From Bradyrhizobium acaciae (lineage in GTDB: Bacteria > Pseudomonadota > Alphaproteobacteria > Rhizobiales > Xanthobacteraceae), in contig NZ_JACMYK010000009.1 of assembly GCF_020889785.1 (NCBI RefSeq), forward strand, positions 1 to 64,000: a stretch of DNA of 64,000 nt, given 5' to 3'. This document shows positions 46,501 through 55,297 of this stretch, one piece after another (positions within the stretch are counted from its first letter, which is position 1; every line of letters begins with the position of its first letter). The notes beneath the pieces are model-generated. The model had not been told where the DNA came from. It saw nothing but the letters and a program-made list of their open reading frames with translations, and did not search any database. Made by a program: the position numbers and the translations under genes.

Positions 46501-48246
46501 ATGGCAACATTAGAAGACGTATTTCGTTCATTGTTTCCTGAATTTCCAGCCGATCAAGACCCGTTCGTGCAACCGCCTAGGTTGCCTGCCGACGTCTTTG
46601 CGTTCTCAGCTCACTTGCTGGAGCGCTCCGGCGCATCCCATCACATCGCGCCGCACGTGCCCATGCCGGACTCGGATTTTCGCAGCTTGATCGTGGACGC
46701 GGCGATGCGAAATCGCGCCGTCAAGCTGGGGAAGGAATGGCTCCGCGCGCCGACGCCGGCCGGTCGGACGCTTCCCGCCGCGCCAGGCGGTGTCATAGCG
46801 AAGTGGCGCCGTCTCAGGAAATATCGCGATGAAATCGTCTATGAGCCGCTATTGGAGACATCGGATGCTCCTGACTGGTGGATGCCTTGTCTGGAGCTGA
46901 TGATGATCGCGGACGAGGCGTCCCGAGATATTGGATTCGATTCGGATCATCCATTCATTCTGCCGATGCGTTCCGCGTACGTATTGGAAGAGACCGAGAA
47001 CGACTTTTATAACCTTCAACGAGCATCATTTTCACTATCGACTGCCGTCGATGATCTTGTGTGTGTCCAACCTAAGTCAAGGACTCCCACTGTCGGGTGC
47101 ACGCTGAGGTCTCTTTCGCATCATCTCGCGCTGCTTCCTCCTCGAGGACAGGTTCGCGCTCGTTGGGTCCAACCAGTATTTCCCGAACGAGCCGGTCAAA
47201 GGCCCAAAAAGTTGGGACTTCTGCTCTTGCCGTACCCATTCCGGATCGCTGACGACGCCTTCGAGGAAGTCGCTGTGGATGCAAAGGACACATGGGGATG
47301 GTTCGGTGTGCGGTCTAGCTGGCTGCCGGATAATCGAGACAGAACGAAGCGAAAGGCGTTCGTTGGATATGTCTTGCAGTTGGTGCGCGAGGCGAGGTCG
47401 AAAGGCAAACGCGTCGACGCGGTCGTGCTCCCCGAGCTTGCGCTCAATTTCACGCAGTTCGTGGATCTCGCTCGAGCTCTCGCCAAGGACGAACTGATCG
47501 AATTCCTCATTGCGGGAACAACGCACGATCGTTCCGGCCGCGGCGGCAATTTCGTTGCGATCGCCCCGTTCTTCCTGTTGGAAGGTCGTCGGACCGCCAA
47601 CATGACGGACTGGGAAAAGATCATTCTGGTGCGGGAAAAGCACCATCGCTGGAAGCTCAATTCTTCGCAGATCGAAGCATATGATCTTGGGCTAGACCCA
47701 AAGAAGAGCTGGTGGGAGCATCTGTCCATTCTCAGCCGGAGTCTGGACGTCCTCGTGTTCAGAGGAAACAGTACCTTGACGACTTTGATTTGTGAGGACT
47801 TGGCGCGCGTCGATCCATGCCAAGCGGTCGTCCGGGGCGTCGGGCCTAACCTGCTGATTGCGCTCCTGATGGACGGACCGCAATTGGAGAACAGGTGGCC
47901 GGCGAGATACGCAACGGTCCTGGCTGAGGATCCGGGAACGTCGGTCCTGACACTCACTTCGTTCGGCCTAATAGCACGTCAAAACGAACTTGCGGATCAT
48001 CCGCAAGCCAGCGCGATAGCGCTCTGGAAAGACGACGTGAACGGGGCGAGGAAGCTTGAGCTTCCCAGAGATTGCGACGCTCTCGTTCTGGAGCTTGTCG
48101 CGGAAGGAAAAACCGAACGGACGCTGGATGGTCGGTCAGACGATGGATCGACCCATCGATGGGTCTACCATGCGCACTGTGCAGTCAGTGTCGGAGCACA
48201 AAATCGGCCTGACTGGATCACGACCGGAGTGGCCAGATCCAAATAG
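46501..48246 (+). CDS. Large protein with C-terminal nitrilase-like domain
   Basis: A 581-residue protein. Residues about 235-500 fit the carbon-nitrogen hydrolase (nitrilase) fold: a LGLLLLPYPFRI strand, VDAVVLPELAL with candidate Glu 312, REKHHRWKL with candidate Lys 380 or 385, and TTLICEDLARVDPC with candidate Cys 431, followed by PNLLIALLMDGPQLE. The first 230 residues are a domain I do not know; no polymerase YxDD or other catalytic motif is visible in it. C-N hydrolase domains are fused to reverse transcriptases in DRT1 (UG1) phage-defence proteins; here the domain stands without one. Function unknown; an amidase, a defence or a nucleotide-signalling role are all open. No signal peptide. 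Start ATG 46501 rather than GTG 46498. Confidence 0.65.
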   Translation: MATLEDVFRSLFPEFPADQDPFVQPPRLPADVFAFSAHLLERSGASHHIAPHVPMPDSDFRSLIVDAAMRNRAVKLGKEWLRAPTPAGRTLPAAPGGVIAKWRRLRKYRDEIVYEPLLETSDAPDWWMPCLELMMIADEASRDIGFDSDHPFILPMRSAYVLEETENDFYNLQRASFSLSTAVDDLVCVQPKSRTPTVGCTLRSLSHHLALLPPRGQVRARWVQPVFPERAGQRPKKLGLLLLPYPFRIADDAFEEVAVDAKDTWGWFGVRSSWLPDNRDRTKRKAFVGYVLQLVREARSKGKRVDAVVLPELALNFTQFVDLARALAKDELIEFLIAGTTHDRSGRGGNFVAIAPFFLLEGRRTANMTDWEKIILVREKHHRWKLNSSQIEAYDLGLDPKKSWWEHLSILSRSLDVLVFRGNSTLTTLICEDLARVDPCQAVVRGVGPNLLIALLMDGPQLENRWPARYATVLAEDPGTSVLTLTSFGLIARQNELADHPQASAIALWKDDVNGARKLELPRDCDALVLELVAEGKTERTLDGRSDDGSTHRWVYHAHCAVSVGAQNRPDWITTGVARSK

Positions 48247-48258
48247 ACCGATCGATTT

Positions 48259-48426
48259 TTAGGCACGCTTCTTCGCCGCGGGCCTGAAGTCTTGCTGAGC
48301 GCGTTTGGTGAAGGTCTCGAAAATGCGCTTCTCCTCGGGGTCTGTCGACGACTTTTTGACGACGATCGCTGCGGCTTTCTTCGCCTTGCGAGTCTGTTCC
48401 GAGTACTTCTTGGAAATGTTGGCCAT
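48259..48426 (-). CDS. Small Lys-rich protein
   Basis: ATG 48426, with GAGG five bases upstream, encodes 55 residues, about a quarter Lys/Arg, with KKAAAIVVKKSSTDPEEKR and a basic tail AAKKRA. The frame continues upstream without start context. Histone-like or nucleic-acid-binding composition; convergent with the nitrilase-like gene 12 bp away. Unknown function. Confidence 0.5.
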   Translation of the reverse strand: MANISKKYSEQTRKAKKAAAIVVKKSSTDPEEKRIFETFTKRAQQDFRPAAKKRA

Positions 48427-49171
48427 CAGTGCCTCAGCTTCCCCGGAAACCGTGGAAATCTCCAAGACAATGTACATATTGCGTGCGGCCAAACAAGGCC
48501 CGGATCGGGCCAAAGTTGCCTAATTAAGCATTATCTTCCAGTAACTTCCGATCTGGTGGGTCCGGACGAGGGCAAGAAGCCTCGTACAGTCGATGGAGCA
48601 CGCCTGTTCCAGACCTGTCGATCGTCATGTCGCTTGAGCGCTTGAGCTAGGCATCGTGCTGCGTGCCGATCGTCGATTGCATTTCCGCGAAGGCAGCTTC
48701 CCCCTTCGATCCGATGTGTTTTCAGGGTTTAACTTGGAGGTCCTGAAGCACAATGCGCGAGGAGAGCCTCGCGGGGCTTCTACTATCTGACGGAGGGCCT
48801 CGCTGTGGAGTAGTTTATCTCCGCGCTCAGGTCGATCGCCACTGCCCGACGCGTTCGACATCACGCGAGTCTATCTGATGAGGTGCAAGCCGTCGGTTCA
48901 AGGACCGGTGTATCGAGGAGAAGCCCGGATAGCTGGCGCAGTTTGCCAGTTAGGTCCGAGCGGACGGGTGCACATATTCATTGCCAACTCCTGCCGAGAG
49001 GCCTTCGCTCTAATGCTCAGGTTCTCTCCCTTGTGTCCGCTAGCACGAAAACGGCGCATTCGGGCACTTTTCCGCAGTATTTGAGCGTCGCGACGTATGG
49101 CTTGAGAGAATTCGACGTCAGGAACTCAGTAAAAGTCTGCCAAGACCAGAGGGGTGCTTGAAAGAAAGCCG
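48427..49171. other. Non-coding or decayed stretch
   Basis: A plus-strand reading near 48780-48890 (PLPDAFDITRVYLMR) looks like a remnant of a lost gene, but it is cut by a stop and no family is recognised. Nothing else is supported. Confidence 0.35.
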
Positions 49172-50467
49172 ATGAAAGACGAATGGCGTACACGTATCGG
49201 AACTAGTGACGAGCTGTCGAAGGGAATGGTCGAATTCGAGGGCAAGCGTTACCTTGACGGTCGTGCGTCTGATCCCGGCGAGCTTGGCTGGATGCGGGGT
49301 GCCCCGCCGTCTGCAGACAAGCGCATTACCTTCGAAAGAGATGACTTCCTCGAATTCCCAAAAATCCGTTGGGCGTTGTCGCATATGCGCGAACTGACGG
49401 CCACCGTTAATGTTTGGCGGGGTGCGTGCCAGTCGTCACGTCTGCAGGGCGACGATCGGACGGTTGAGATCGATGCCCTCACATTCACTGATACGACCGG
49501 GCGCAAGCGCCGATTTCCTGAGGCATTAATCGACACCTATACTGACGGCATTCTGGTGCTGCATCGTGGACGCATCGCTTACGAGCGATACTTTGGCGCG
49601 CTCACCCCTCACCTGCCGCATGCGTGTAACTCGATCACGAAATCGTACGCAGGCACACTCACAGCTGCCCTCGTGTGTGAAGGCGTGCTCGACGACACGA
49701 AGACAATCCCGCATTACCTACCGGAGTTGCGAGGCACCGCCTGGGATGACGCGACGCTGCGCCAGGTGATGGACATGCAAACGGGTCTCGCTTACACGGA
49801 ACTTTACGTGGAATCGACTTCCAGTGTCTGGGAGTATGCGCGCGCCGCCGGATGGCGGCCGCGTCCAAACGATGAGCAGGGGACGCAGACCTGTGCCGAC
49901 TACCTGCGTTCAATCAAGAAAGCTGGCGTGCACGGCGAGGCATTCGCGTATAAGAGCGTCAACACTGAGGTTATGGCTTGGGTGATGGCGCGCGTGACGG
50001 GGCGCTCGTTTGCGCAGCTGCTCAGCGAGCGGCTCTGGGCGCCCCTCGGTTGCGAAGAAGATGGGTATGTGATTGTCGATTCCGCGGGCATGCCGATGGC
50101 TGGCGCGGGATTGTCGGCAACGCTGCGCGACATGGCGCGTTTCGGCGAGTTGATGCGTCGTGAAGGCGAGTGGAATGGAAAGCAACTGATTCCCGCTTCG
50201 GTCGTACACGACTTGCAAAAGCCCGACCACTGCCTCAAGTTCCCCCTGATGGGATGCGACTATTCCTACCGCAGCCAGTGGTGGATGACTCATAACGAGC
50301 TGGACGCCATCGAAGCCCGGGGCATCCATGGCCAGCGCCTGTACATCGCGCCGAAAGCAGAGGTGGTGATCGCGCGCTTCGCCTCGCACCCGATAGCGTC
50401 GGCCGCGCTCAGCGATCCGATCACCATGCCTCAGATGTTCGCATTGGGCCAGATGCTGCGTCGATAA
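49172..50467 (+). CDS. NylB-like serine hydrolase (beta-lactamase class C fold)
   Basis: The 431-residue protein has the S-x-x-K nucleophile motif CNSITKSY (Ser 154) and the tyrosine motif AYKSVNTEVMAWV (Tyr 260), the arrangement found in 6-aminohexanoate-dimer hydrolase (NylB) and related esterases, plus the GAGLSATLRDMARFGELM helix. No signal peptide, so cytoplasmic. ATG 49172 is preferred; GTG 49154 lies too close to its AGGGG. It is followed (after a convergent Lrp gene) by an aldehyde dehydrogenase and an omega-aminotransferase, the same enzyme set as the NylB-NylD-NylE route, suggesting cleavage of an omega-amino-acid amide. The natural substrate is unknown. Confidence 0.85.
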   Translation: MKDEWRTRIGTSDELSKGMVEFEGKRYLDGRASDPGELGWMRGAPPSADKRITFERDDFLEFPKIRWALSHMRELTATVNVWRGACQSSRLQGDDRTVEIDALTFTDTTGRKRRFPEALIDTYTDGILVLHRGRIAYERYFGALTPHLPHACNSITKSYAGTLTAALVCEGVLDDTKTIPHYLPELRGTAWDDATLRQVMDMQTGLAYTELYVESTSSVWEYARAAGWRPRPNDEQGTQTCADYLRSIKKAGVHGEAFAYKSVNTEVMAWVMARVTGRSFAQLLSERLWAPLGCEEDGYVIVDSAGMPMAGAGLSATLRDMARFGELMRREGEWNGKQLIPASVVHDLQKPDHCLKFPLMGCDYSYRSQWWMTHNELDAIEARGIHGQRLYIAPKAEVVIARFASHPIASAALSDPITMPQMFALGQMLRR

Positions 50468-50825
50468 TGCCGGCAGCAAGCGGTCATCGCACTCGCACCT
50501 TCTCGGTCAGATGGCGCGCACTGTTGGGTTCGAATCTGGCGCTTGACGGTATGCGGAAGGACGCGCGCGGATTGGAAACGTAGCGAAAACAGTCTCCTGC
50601 CTTCAGAACTGTTGCTAGGTCGCTCTGCAGTGAGCCGTCTGTGCGGTGCATGCTATAGTCAAATGATAGGGCAGGAGCTTTTAGGGCTGACAGATATTGG
50701 CTGCTCCCATCGGCGTGTGACGCGGCGTGAGTGTTGGCTGAGAATACGCGATGCAGGATGCTCCAAGGTCTGCCCGATGTCTGACCAAGATGCAAAGGGA
50801 TGATCGGCGAGGGAAGAAGTCCGGA
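50468..50825. other. Convergent intergenic region
   Basis: Between the stops of the NylB-like and Lrp genes. GGTTCGAATC at 50527 recalls a tRNA T-loop but the flanking bases do not pair, so no tRNA is present. No terminator of standard form. Confidence 0.4.
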
Positions 50826-51308
50826 TTACTCCTCGGACGGTTTCTCTATTGGAACGGCAAATCCCGCCTTGACCCGGTCCATGATGACCATCGTCTTGAA
50901 GCCCTTGATGTCCGAGTTCTCATAGAAGAACCGCCGAGTGAACTGCTCATATTCTTCCATGGTGCGCGCGGTAACATATAGGACGAAATCGGCGTCGCCA
51001 GTGACATAGAATCCATTAACGACCTCAGCGGAAGACCTGATCGCTTTCTTGAATCTGTCGATGATATCCGACCGCTCTCGCTCAAGGTTCACGAGCACGA
51101 GCATCTGTATGGGGCGCCCGACCGCCTTTGCCGAAATGATAGAGACGTCGGCCTCGATGATGCCTTCCGAGCGCAGCCGCTTCAGCCGCCGTTGACACGC
51201 GGTGGCGGAAAGCCCTGCCATTTCGCCGATCACCTCAGACGTCAAACGGTTGTTCTTTTGCACGATCTCAAGGATCCGGGCGTCAATTCGATCGTACCGC
51301 ATGGTCAT
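50826..51308 (-). CDS. Lrp/AsnC-family regulator
   Basis: A 160-residue protein with the Lrp helix-turn-helix (DARILEIVQKNNRLTSEVIG, then LSATACQRRLKRLRSEGII) and the C-terminal RAM (ligand) domain (NGFYVTGDADFVLYVTARTM). It is divergent from the dehydrogenase-aminotransferase pair, with 149 bp between starts, the usual arrangement for an Lrp-type local regulator sensing an amino acid. The likely effector is the omega-amino acid handled by those enzymes. Confidence 0.93.
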   Translation of the reverse strand: MTMRYDRIDARILEIVQKNNRLTSEVIGEMAGLSATACQRRLKRLRSEGIIEADVSIISAKAVGRPIQMLVLVNLERERSDIIDRFKKAIRSSAEVVNGFYVTGDADFVLYVTARTMEEYEQFTRRFFYENSDIKGFKTMVIMDRVKAGFAVPIEKPSEE

Positions 51309-51457
51309 CTCCGCCTTCAGGTGAATTGCACCGCAAAGCGCCTGTGCGATGCAGGAAATCCTCAGAGCGGCAGAAAATGCGCCGCAAATGTCGATTGTGA
51401 CACAACTATCCTGAATACATCGGAAATTTCAACAAAATCACCACACTGGACCTTCGA

Positions 51458-52972
51458 ATGCCCCTTCAAACTGCTCGGCAGAGCAGCCCTCAGTTGGCCG
51501 GCCTTGCTATCAAACATCTGAACAATGTACGCCGTCGCGACTTTCTGGCTGGGGATTCGCTGATTGACGGCCGCTGGATTGCCGGCGAGCAAAGAGATGC
51601 CGTGGTCGATCCCGCGACTGGTGAAGAAATCGCCAACGCAGCTCGTTGTTCAACCGCGGACATGAACCGAGCGATCGCCGCAGCTGAACGATCGTTTGCT
51701 ACCTGGCGGGGACTGTTGCCGGCAAATCGAGCAGCGATGCTTAGGTCCTGGGCATCATTGATGCTCGAGCACTCGGAAGAGCTCGCGATCCTGGTGACGA
51801 GCGAGCAGGGCAAGCCGCTTCCAGAAGCTCGCCAAGAAATTGCGTATGGTGCTGGATTTCTCGAGTGGTTCGCTGCGGAGGGAGAGCGCGCATACGGCGA
51901 GACGATCCCAAGCCACAAGGTTGGAAGTCTGCTTCATGTGCGAATGCAGCCGATCGGCCTTGCAGCCGCGATCACGCCTTGGAATTTTCCTATCGCGATG
52001 ATTACGCGCAAGGCGGGATGCGCGCTTGCAGCCGGATGTCCGGTCATTGTGAAGCCTGCACCCGAGACCCCGCTCTCTGCCCTTGCCCTGGCGAGGTTGG
52101 CTGAAGAGGCAGGAGTCCCGCGCGGTGTGTTCCAAGTCGTAACGGGCCATCCGATCGAGCTTTCGACTCCGCTGTTGCGCGATACGCGAATCCGCGCGCT
52201 TTCGTTCACTGGGTCCACCGACGTTGGCCGTCTCTTGCTTGAGGGGGCGGCCGACACGATCAAGAAAGTGTCCCTGGAATTGGGGGGGCATGCGCCATTC
52301 ATTGTTTTTGATGACGTCGACGTTGAGAGAGCCGTCAAAGGAGCGATGGCCGCAAAATTCGCCACCTCAGGTCAGGACTGCCTGGCAGCCAATCGCATCT
52401 ATGTTCAAGCCGGCATCTACGATGCCTTCGTTGAGGCGTTTGCAGCCGCTATTGCAGACCTCCACGTCGGTCACGGCTTGGAGCCCGGGGTAGACATCGG
52501 GCCAATGACCAAATTGGCGGTCGCCAACAAATGCAGGACCCACATCGATGATGCAGTGAAGAAGGGGGCGCGAGCATTTTCCGGGCATCGAGGCGCCAAT
52601 TTAAGTCCGAACTTCGTCGCTGCGACACTACTCACCGGTGTCACCGAGGACATGCTTATTGCGCGCGAGGAAACCTTCGGGCCGGTGGCTGCCGTGCTTT
52701 CGTTCGATTCTGAAGATGAGGTCATTGCTCGGGCTAATGCCAGTGAGATGGGGCTGGCTGGGTACGTGTATACGGACGATCTACGTCGAGCGTTCCGACT
52801 TTCGGAGCAAATTGAGTGCGGCATGCTTGGTGTCAATACAGCCTCGTTCACGGGGCCGCCTATTCCGTTCGGCGGATGGAAGCAGTCTGGGCTCGGTCGT
52901 GAGGGCTCGCGACACGGTTTAGCCGAGTACATGGAACTCAAATACGTCTGCTTCGGCGATTTGGTAGCTTAG
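51458..52972 (+). CDS. gabD: Succinate-semialdehyde dehydrogenase family enzyme
   Basis: A 504-residue NAD(P)-dependent aldehyde dehydrogenase with the SSADH block pattern: PWNFPIAMITRKAGCALAAG, a FTGSTDVGRLL cofactor loop, LELGGHAPFIVF with the general-base Glu, SGQDCLAANRIYV with the catalytic Cys, and EETFGPVAAVLSF. Such enzymes oxidise succinate, glutarate or adipate semialdehyde. The next gene, 10 bp downstream, is an omega-aminotransferase that would produce the semialdehyde, so the two act in sequence. The first 25 residues are longer than the family norm, so a later start is possible. Confidence 0.9.
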   Translation: MPLQTARQSSPQLAGLAIKHLNNVRRRDFLAGDSLIDGRWIAGEQRDAVVDPATGEEIANAARCSTADMNRAIAAAERSFATWRGLLPANRAAMLRSWASLMLEHSEELAILVTSEQGKPLPEARQEIAYGAGFLEWFAAEGERAYGETIPSHKVGSLLHVRMQPIGLAAAITPWNFPIAMITRKAGCALAAGCPVIVKPAPETPLSALALARLAEEAGVPRGVFQVVTGHPIELSTPLLRDTRIRALSFTGSTDVGRLLLEGAADTIKKVSLELGGHAPFIVFDDVDVERAVKGAMAAKFATSGQDCLAANRIYVQAGIYDAFVEAFAAAIADLHVGHGLEPGVDIGPMTKLAVANKCRTHIDDAVKKGARAFSGHRGANLSPNFVAATLLTGVTEDMLIAREETFGPVAAVLSFDSEDEVIARANASEMGLAGYVYTDDLRRAFRLSEQIECGMLGVNTASFTGPPIPFGGWKQSGLGREGSRHGLAEYMELKYVCFGDLVA

Positions 52973-52982
52973 GAGAATAGAA

Positions 52983-54383
52983 GTGCTTGACGTCAAAACC
53001 ATCGCCGAACGAGATCGCTCATCGGTCTTGCATCCGTTCACTCAGCTCAAGGATTTCGCCCAAGGCAAGATTGGTGATCCAACGATCGTTATGGGCGGAA
53101 AAGGCATCCGCATCCATGATGCCGAAGGCCGCAGCTACATTGACGGCTTTGCTGGTCTTTACTGCGTGAACATCGGATACGGTCGGACCGAGGTGGCCGA
53201 AGCCATCGCGCGGCAGGCTTACAATCTCGCATACTACCACACCTATGCCGCCCATACGACCGAAGAGCTGGCGACCCTATCTGATCGTCTGGTGCGAATA
53301 GCACCGGGTAAACCAAGCAAAGTGTTCTTCGGTCTGTCCGGATCGGACGCCAATGAAACGCAGGCCAAGCTCGTTTGGTACTATAACAATCTCCGCGGAC
53401 AGCCCAATAAGAAGAAAATCATCTCACGCGAGCGCGGTTACCATGGCTGCTCGGTCATATCCGGTTCGATGACTGGCATGTCGTTCTACCATGATCATAT
53501 GGACCTTCCCGTTCGCGGAATCCTGCACACAGGCTCTCCGCATCATTATTGGGGCGCCGAGCCCGGCGAGACGGAGGAGGCCTTCTCGCGCCGGCGGGCA
53601 GCTGAGCTCGAACAGCTGATCCTGCGGGAGGGACCTGAGACGATTGGCGCCTTCATTGCTGAGCCGGTGCTCGGTACGGGGGGAATTACGCCGCCGCCTG
53701 CCGGATACTGGCGCGAAATTCAGGCTGTGCTCAGACGGTATGACATCCTTCTGATTGCCGACGAGGTGATCTGTGGATTTGGCCGAACTGGTGCGGATTT
53801 CGGCAGCACACTTTACGAGATTGAGCCCGACCTGGTGACTGTCGCGAAAGGCCTGACTTCCGGTTATGTGCCGCTCTCGGGTGCCATCGTTGGAGAAAAA
53901 GTCTACTCCGTCATGGAGGAAGCGGCCGATCGGGTCGGAGCCTTCTCACATGGATACACCTATTCGGGCCATCCGATTGCGGCGGCCGCTGCAAATGCGG
54001 TCTTGGATATCGTTGAGAAGGAACGACTAGGCGACCGCGCCAGAATCGTCGGAGCGCATCTGCAGCGGCGACTGAAGGAACGGTTTGCTCAGTTAGAGAT
54101 CGTGGCAGAGGTGAGAGGTGTGGGCCTGCTTGGGGCGGTCGAGTTCGTTGCCGATCGTCAGACCAAGCGTCGATTTGATCCAGAGCTCAGGGTCGGAGCT
54201 CGCATTTCGAAAGCTGCCCGCGATCGGGGACTGATCGCTCGCGCAATGCCGCATGGCGACATTCTCGGTTTTGCTCCGCCTCTCGTTGTTTCCGAGGCCG
54301 AGATCGATGAGATCGTTGAACTCGCATACGGCGCAACCAAGCAAGTTCTCGATGAGCTTTCAAAACCATCGCTCAACCAGTGA
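52983..54383 (+). CDS. Class III (omega) aminotransferase
   Basis: A 466-residue PLP enzyme. Class III signatures are present: FGLSGSDANETQAKLVWYYN, RGYHGCSVISGSMTG, LLIADEVICGFGRTG and VTVAKGLTSGYVPLSGAIV with the Schiff-base Lys. Closest functional types are omega-amino-acid:pyruvate, putrescine and GABA aminotransferases. GTG 52983 follows AGGAGAA and lies 10 bp after the dehydrogenase stop, so they are co-transcribed. It would deaminate an omega-amino acid to the semialdehyde used by the preceding enzyme. Confidence 0.9.
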   Translation: MLDVKTIAERDRSSVLHPFTQLKDFAQGKIGDPTIVMGGKGIRIHDAEGRSYIDGFAGLYCVNIGYGRTEVAEAIARQAYNLAYYHTYAAHTTEELATLSDRLVRIAPGKPSKVFFGLSGSDANETQAKLVWYYNNLRGQPNKKKIISRERGYHGCSVISGSMTGMSFYHDHMDLPVRGILHTGSPHHYWGAEPGETEEAFSRRRAAELEQLILREGPETIGAFIAEPVLGTGGITPPPAGYWREIQAVLRRYDILLIADEVICGFGRTGADFGSTLYEIEPDLVTVAKGLTSGYVPLSGAIVGEKVYSVMEEAADRVGAFSHGYTYSGHPIAAAAANAVLDIVEKERLGDRARIVGAHLQRRLKERFAQLEIVAEVRGVGLLGAVEFVADRQTKRRFDPELRVGARISKAARDRGLIARAMPHGDILGFAPPLVVSEAEIDEIVELAYGATKQVLDELSKPSLNQ

Positions 54384-54464
54384 GCGCGAATTCCGCTACC
54401 TGCGCTCGCGCCAACCTGAGAATATAGAGCCCCTGGAGAATGGTCGAGCCTGAGGCAAGATCCG

Positions 54465-54548
54465 CACAGCGTGAAAGCGACTTTCCGCAAGATCATGCGC
54501 AAAGCTAAAGCGCGATGATGATGCAACCGCAATCTCATCGCGCTGTAG
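54465..54548. repeat. Interspersed Bradyrhizobium-type repeat with palindrome
   Basis: Contains AGATCATGCGCAAAG, then AAGCGCGATGA, a spacer and its complement TCATCGCGCTGT. The combination of an AAGCGCGATGA/TCATCGCGCTT hairpin with a GATCATGC box is a repeat I know from many intergenic regions of Bradyrhizobium and relatives. This copy is slightly eroded. Confidence 0.55.
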
Positions 54549-54858
54549 AGGCGCAGCCTATAGCGACGCCGAGGCGTCTGGCCTAATGCGGTGATGCTGT
54601 CGCAGAACGGGGGCAATGATCTTCAACGCCGGAAGCCGGCGTTGAGCTTCGATTTGTTGTTAATCGAACAACAGCAGAACATTGGAGGAGACCTGGCCGC
54701 CTGTGCAATGGCGGGAATGGCCAAGCTTTTGTTAGATGTCGAGGGCGCGCGTCGCAGTTTGAGTTGCATTCCCGCCAGCTCGTCAGAATAGTTGCCATTT
54801 GCGGCGGCAGGTGCGCGATCTGCGGTTGTGTTTTCCTGACGGAAGCAAGTGATTGTTA

Positions 54859-55297
54859 ATGGCTTTGAAAAAACCCAAGCAGGAAGCGAGGTTCGGGCCG
54901 ACCAAGTCGGGAGAGTTGTTAATCCTGCAAGACTTATCGAAAGAAGCCGCCCAGAAGTTCGAAAAGGCTCTAAAAGCTATCATAAGCCGAGTTAGATACA
55001 CTGGCAGTGCCTATCATCGCTCCGTTGGATCAAGGGCTGGCCCCATCGCGCGGCGCGCCGGTCTGACCAGCAAGTGCCCTCCGAACTGGACAAACGCTGC
55101 AGCCGACCGAGGCGCTTAGGCGTGCTATAAGCGAGGCGAAGGTGTCTTGCTATTGGGAGGGCGCCGGGTTCCCGCGTTATGTCTGGTACTTGGATGGCGA
55201 CGTTCTCTATGAGGCTAGGCTGACTAATCGCGAGAACGGAGAGTATCACGCGTACCCCTTGGAAGATCGATCGCAATGGCCGAAGAACTTTCGATAG
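54859..55297 (+). pseudogene. Small gene with frameshift, ahead of the ImmA-like gene
   Basis: From ATG 54859 the first frame reads KKPKQEARFGPTKSGELLIL and runs to GPIARRAGLTSKCPPNW, stopping at 55119. A second frame, shifted by one base and open from 55067 to 55297, continues protein-like sequence (EALRRAISEAKV, FPRYVWYLDGDVLYEARL, GEYHAYPLEDRSQWP). The tail of the first and the head of the second join naturally near 55090-55115, so this is probably one gene of about 145 residues with a frameshift. Alternatively the second part starts at GTG 55142 (GAGG five bases upstream) as a 51-residue protein. It overlaps the start of the next gene by 22 bp. Family unknown. Confidence 0.45.

Noticed and set aside
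50522..50545. Possible tRNA T-arm (GGTTCGAATC)
   Set aside because: The bases either side do not form the five-pair T-stem and no acceptor or anticodon arms can be drawn.
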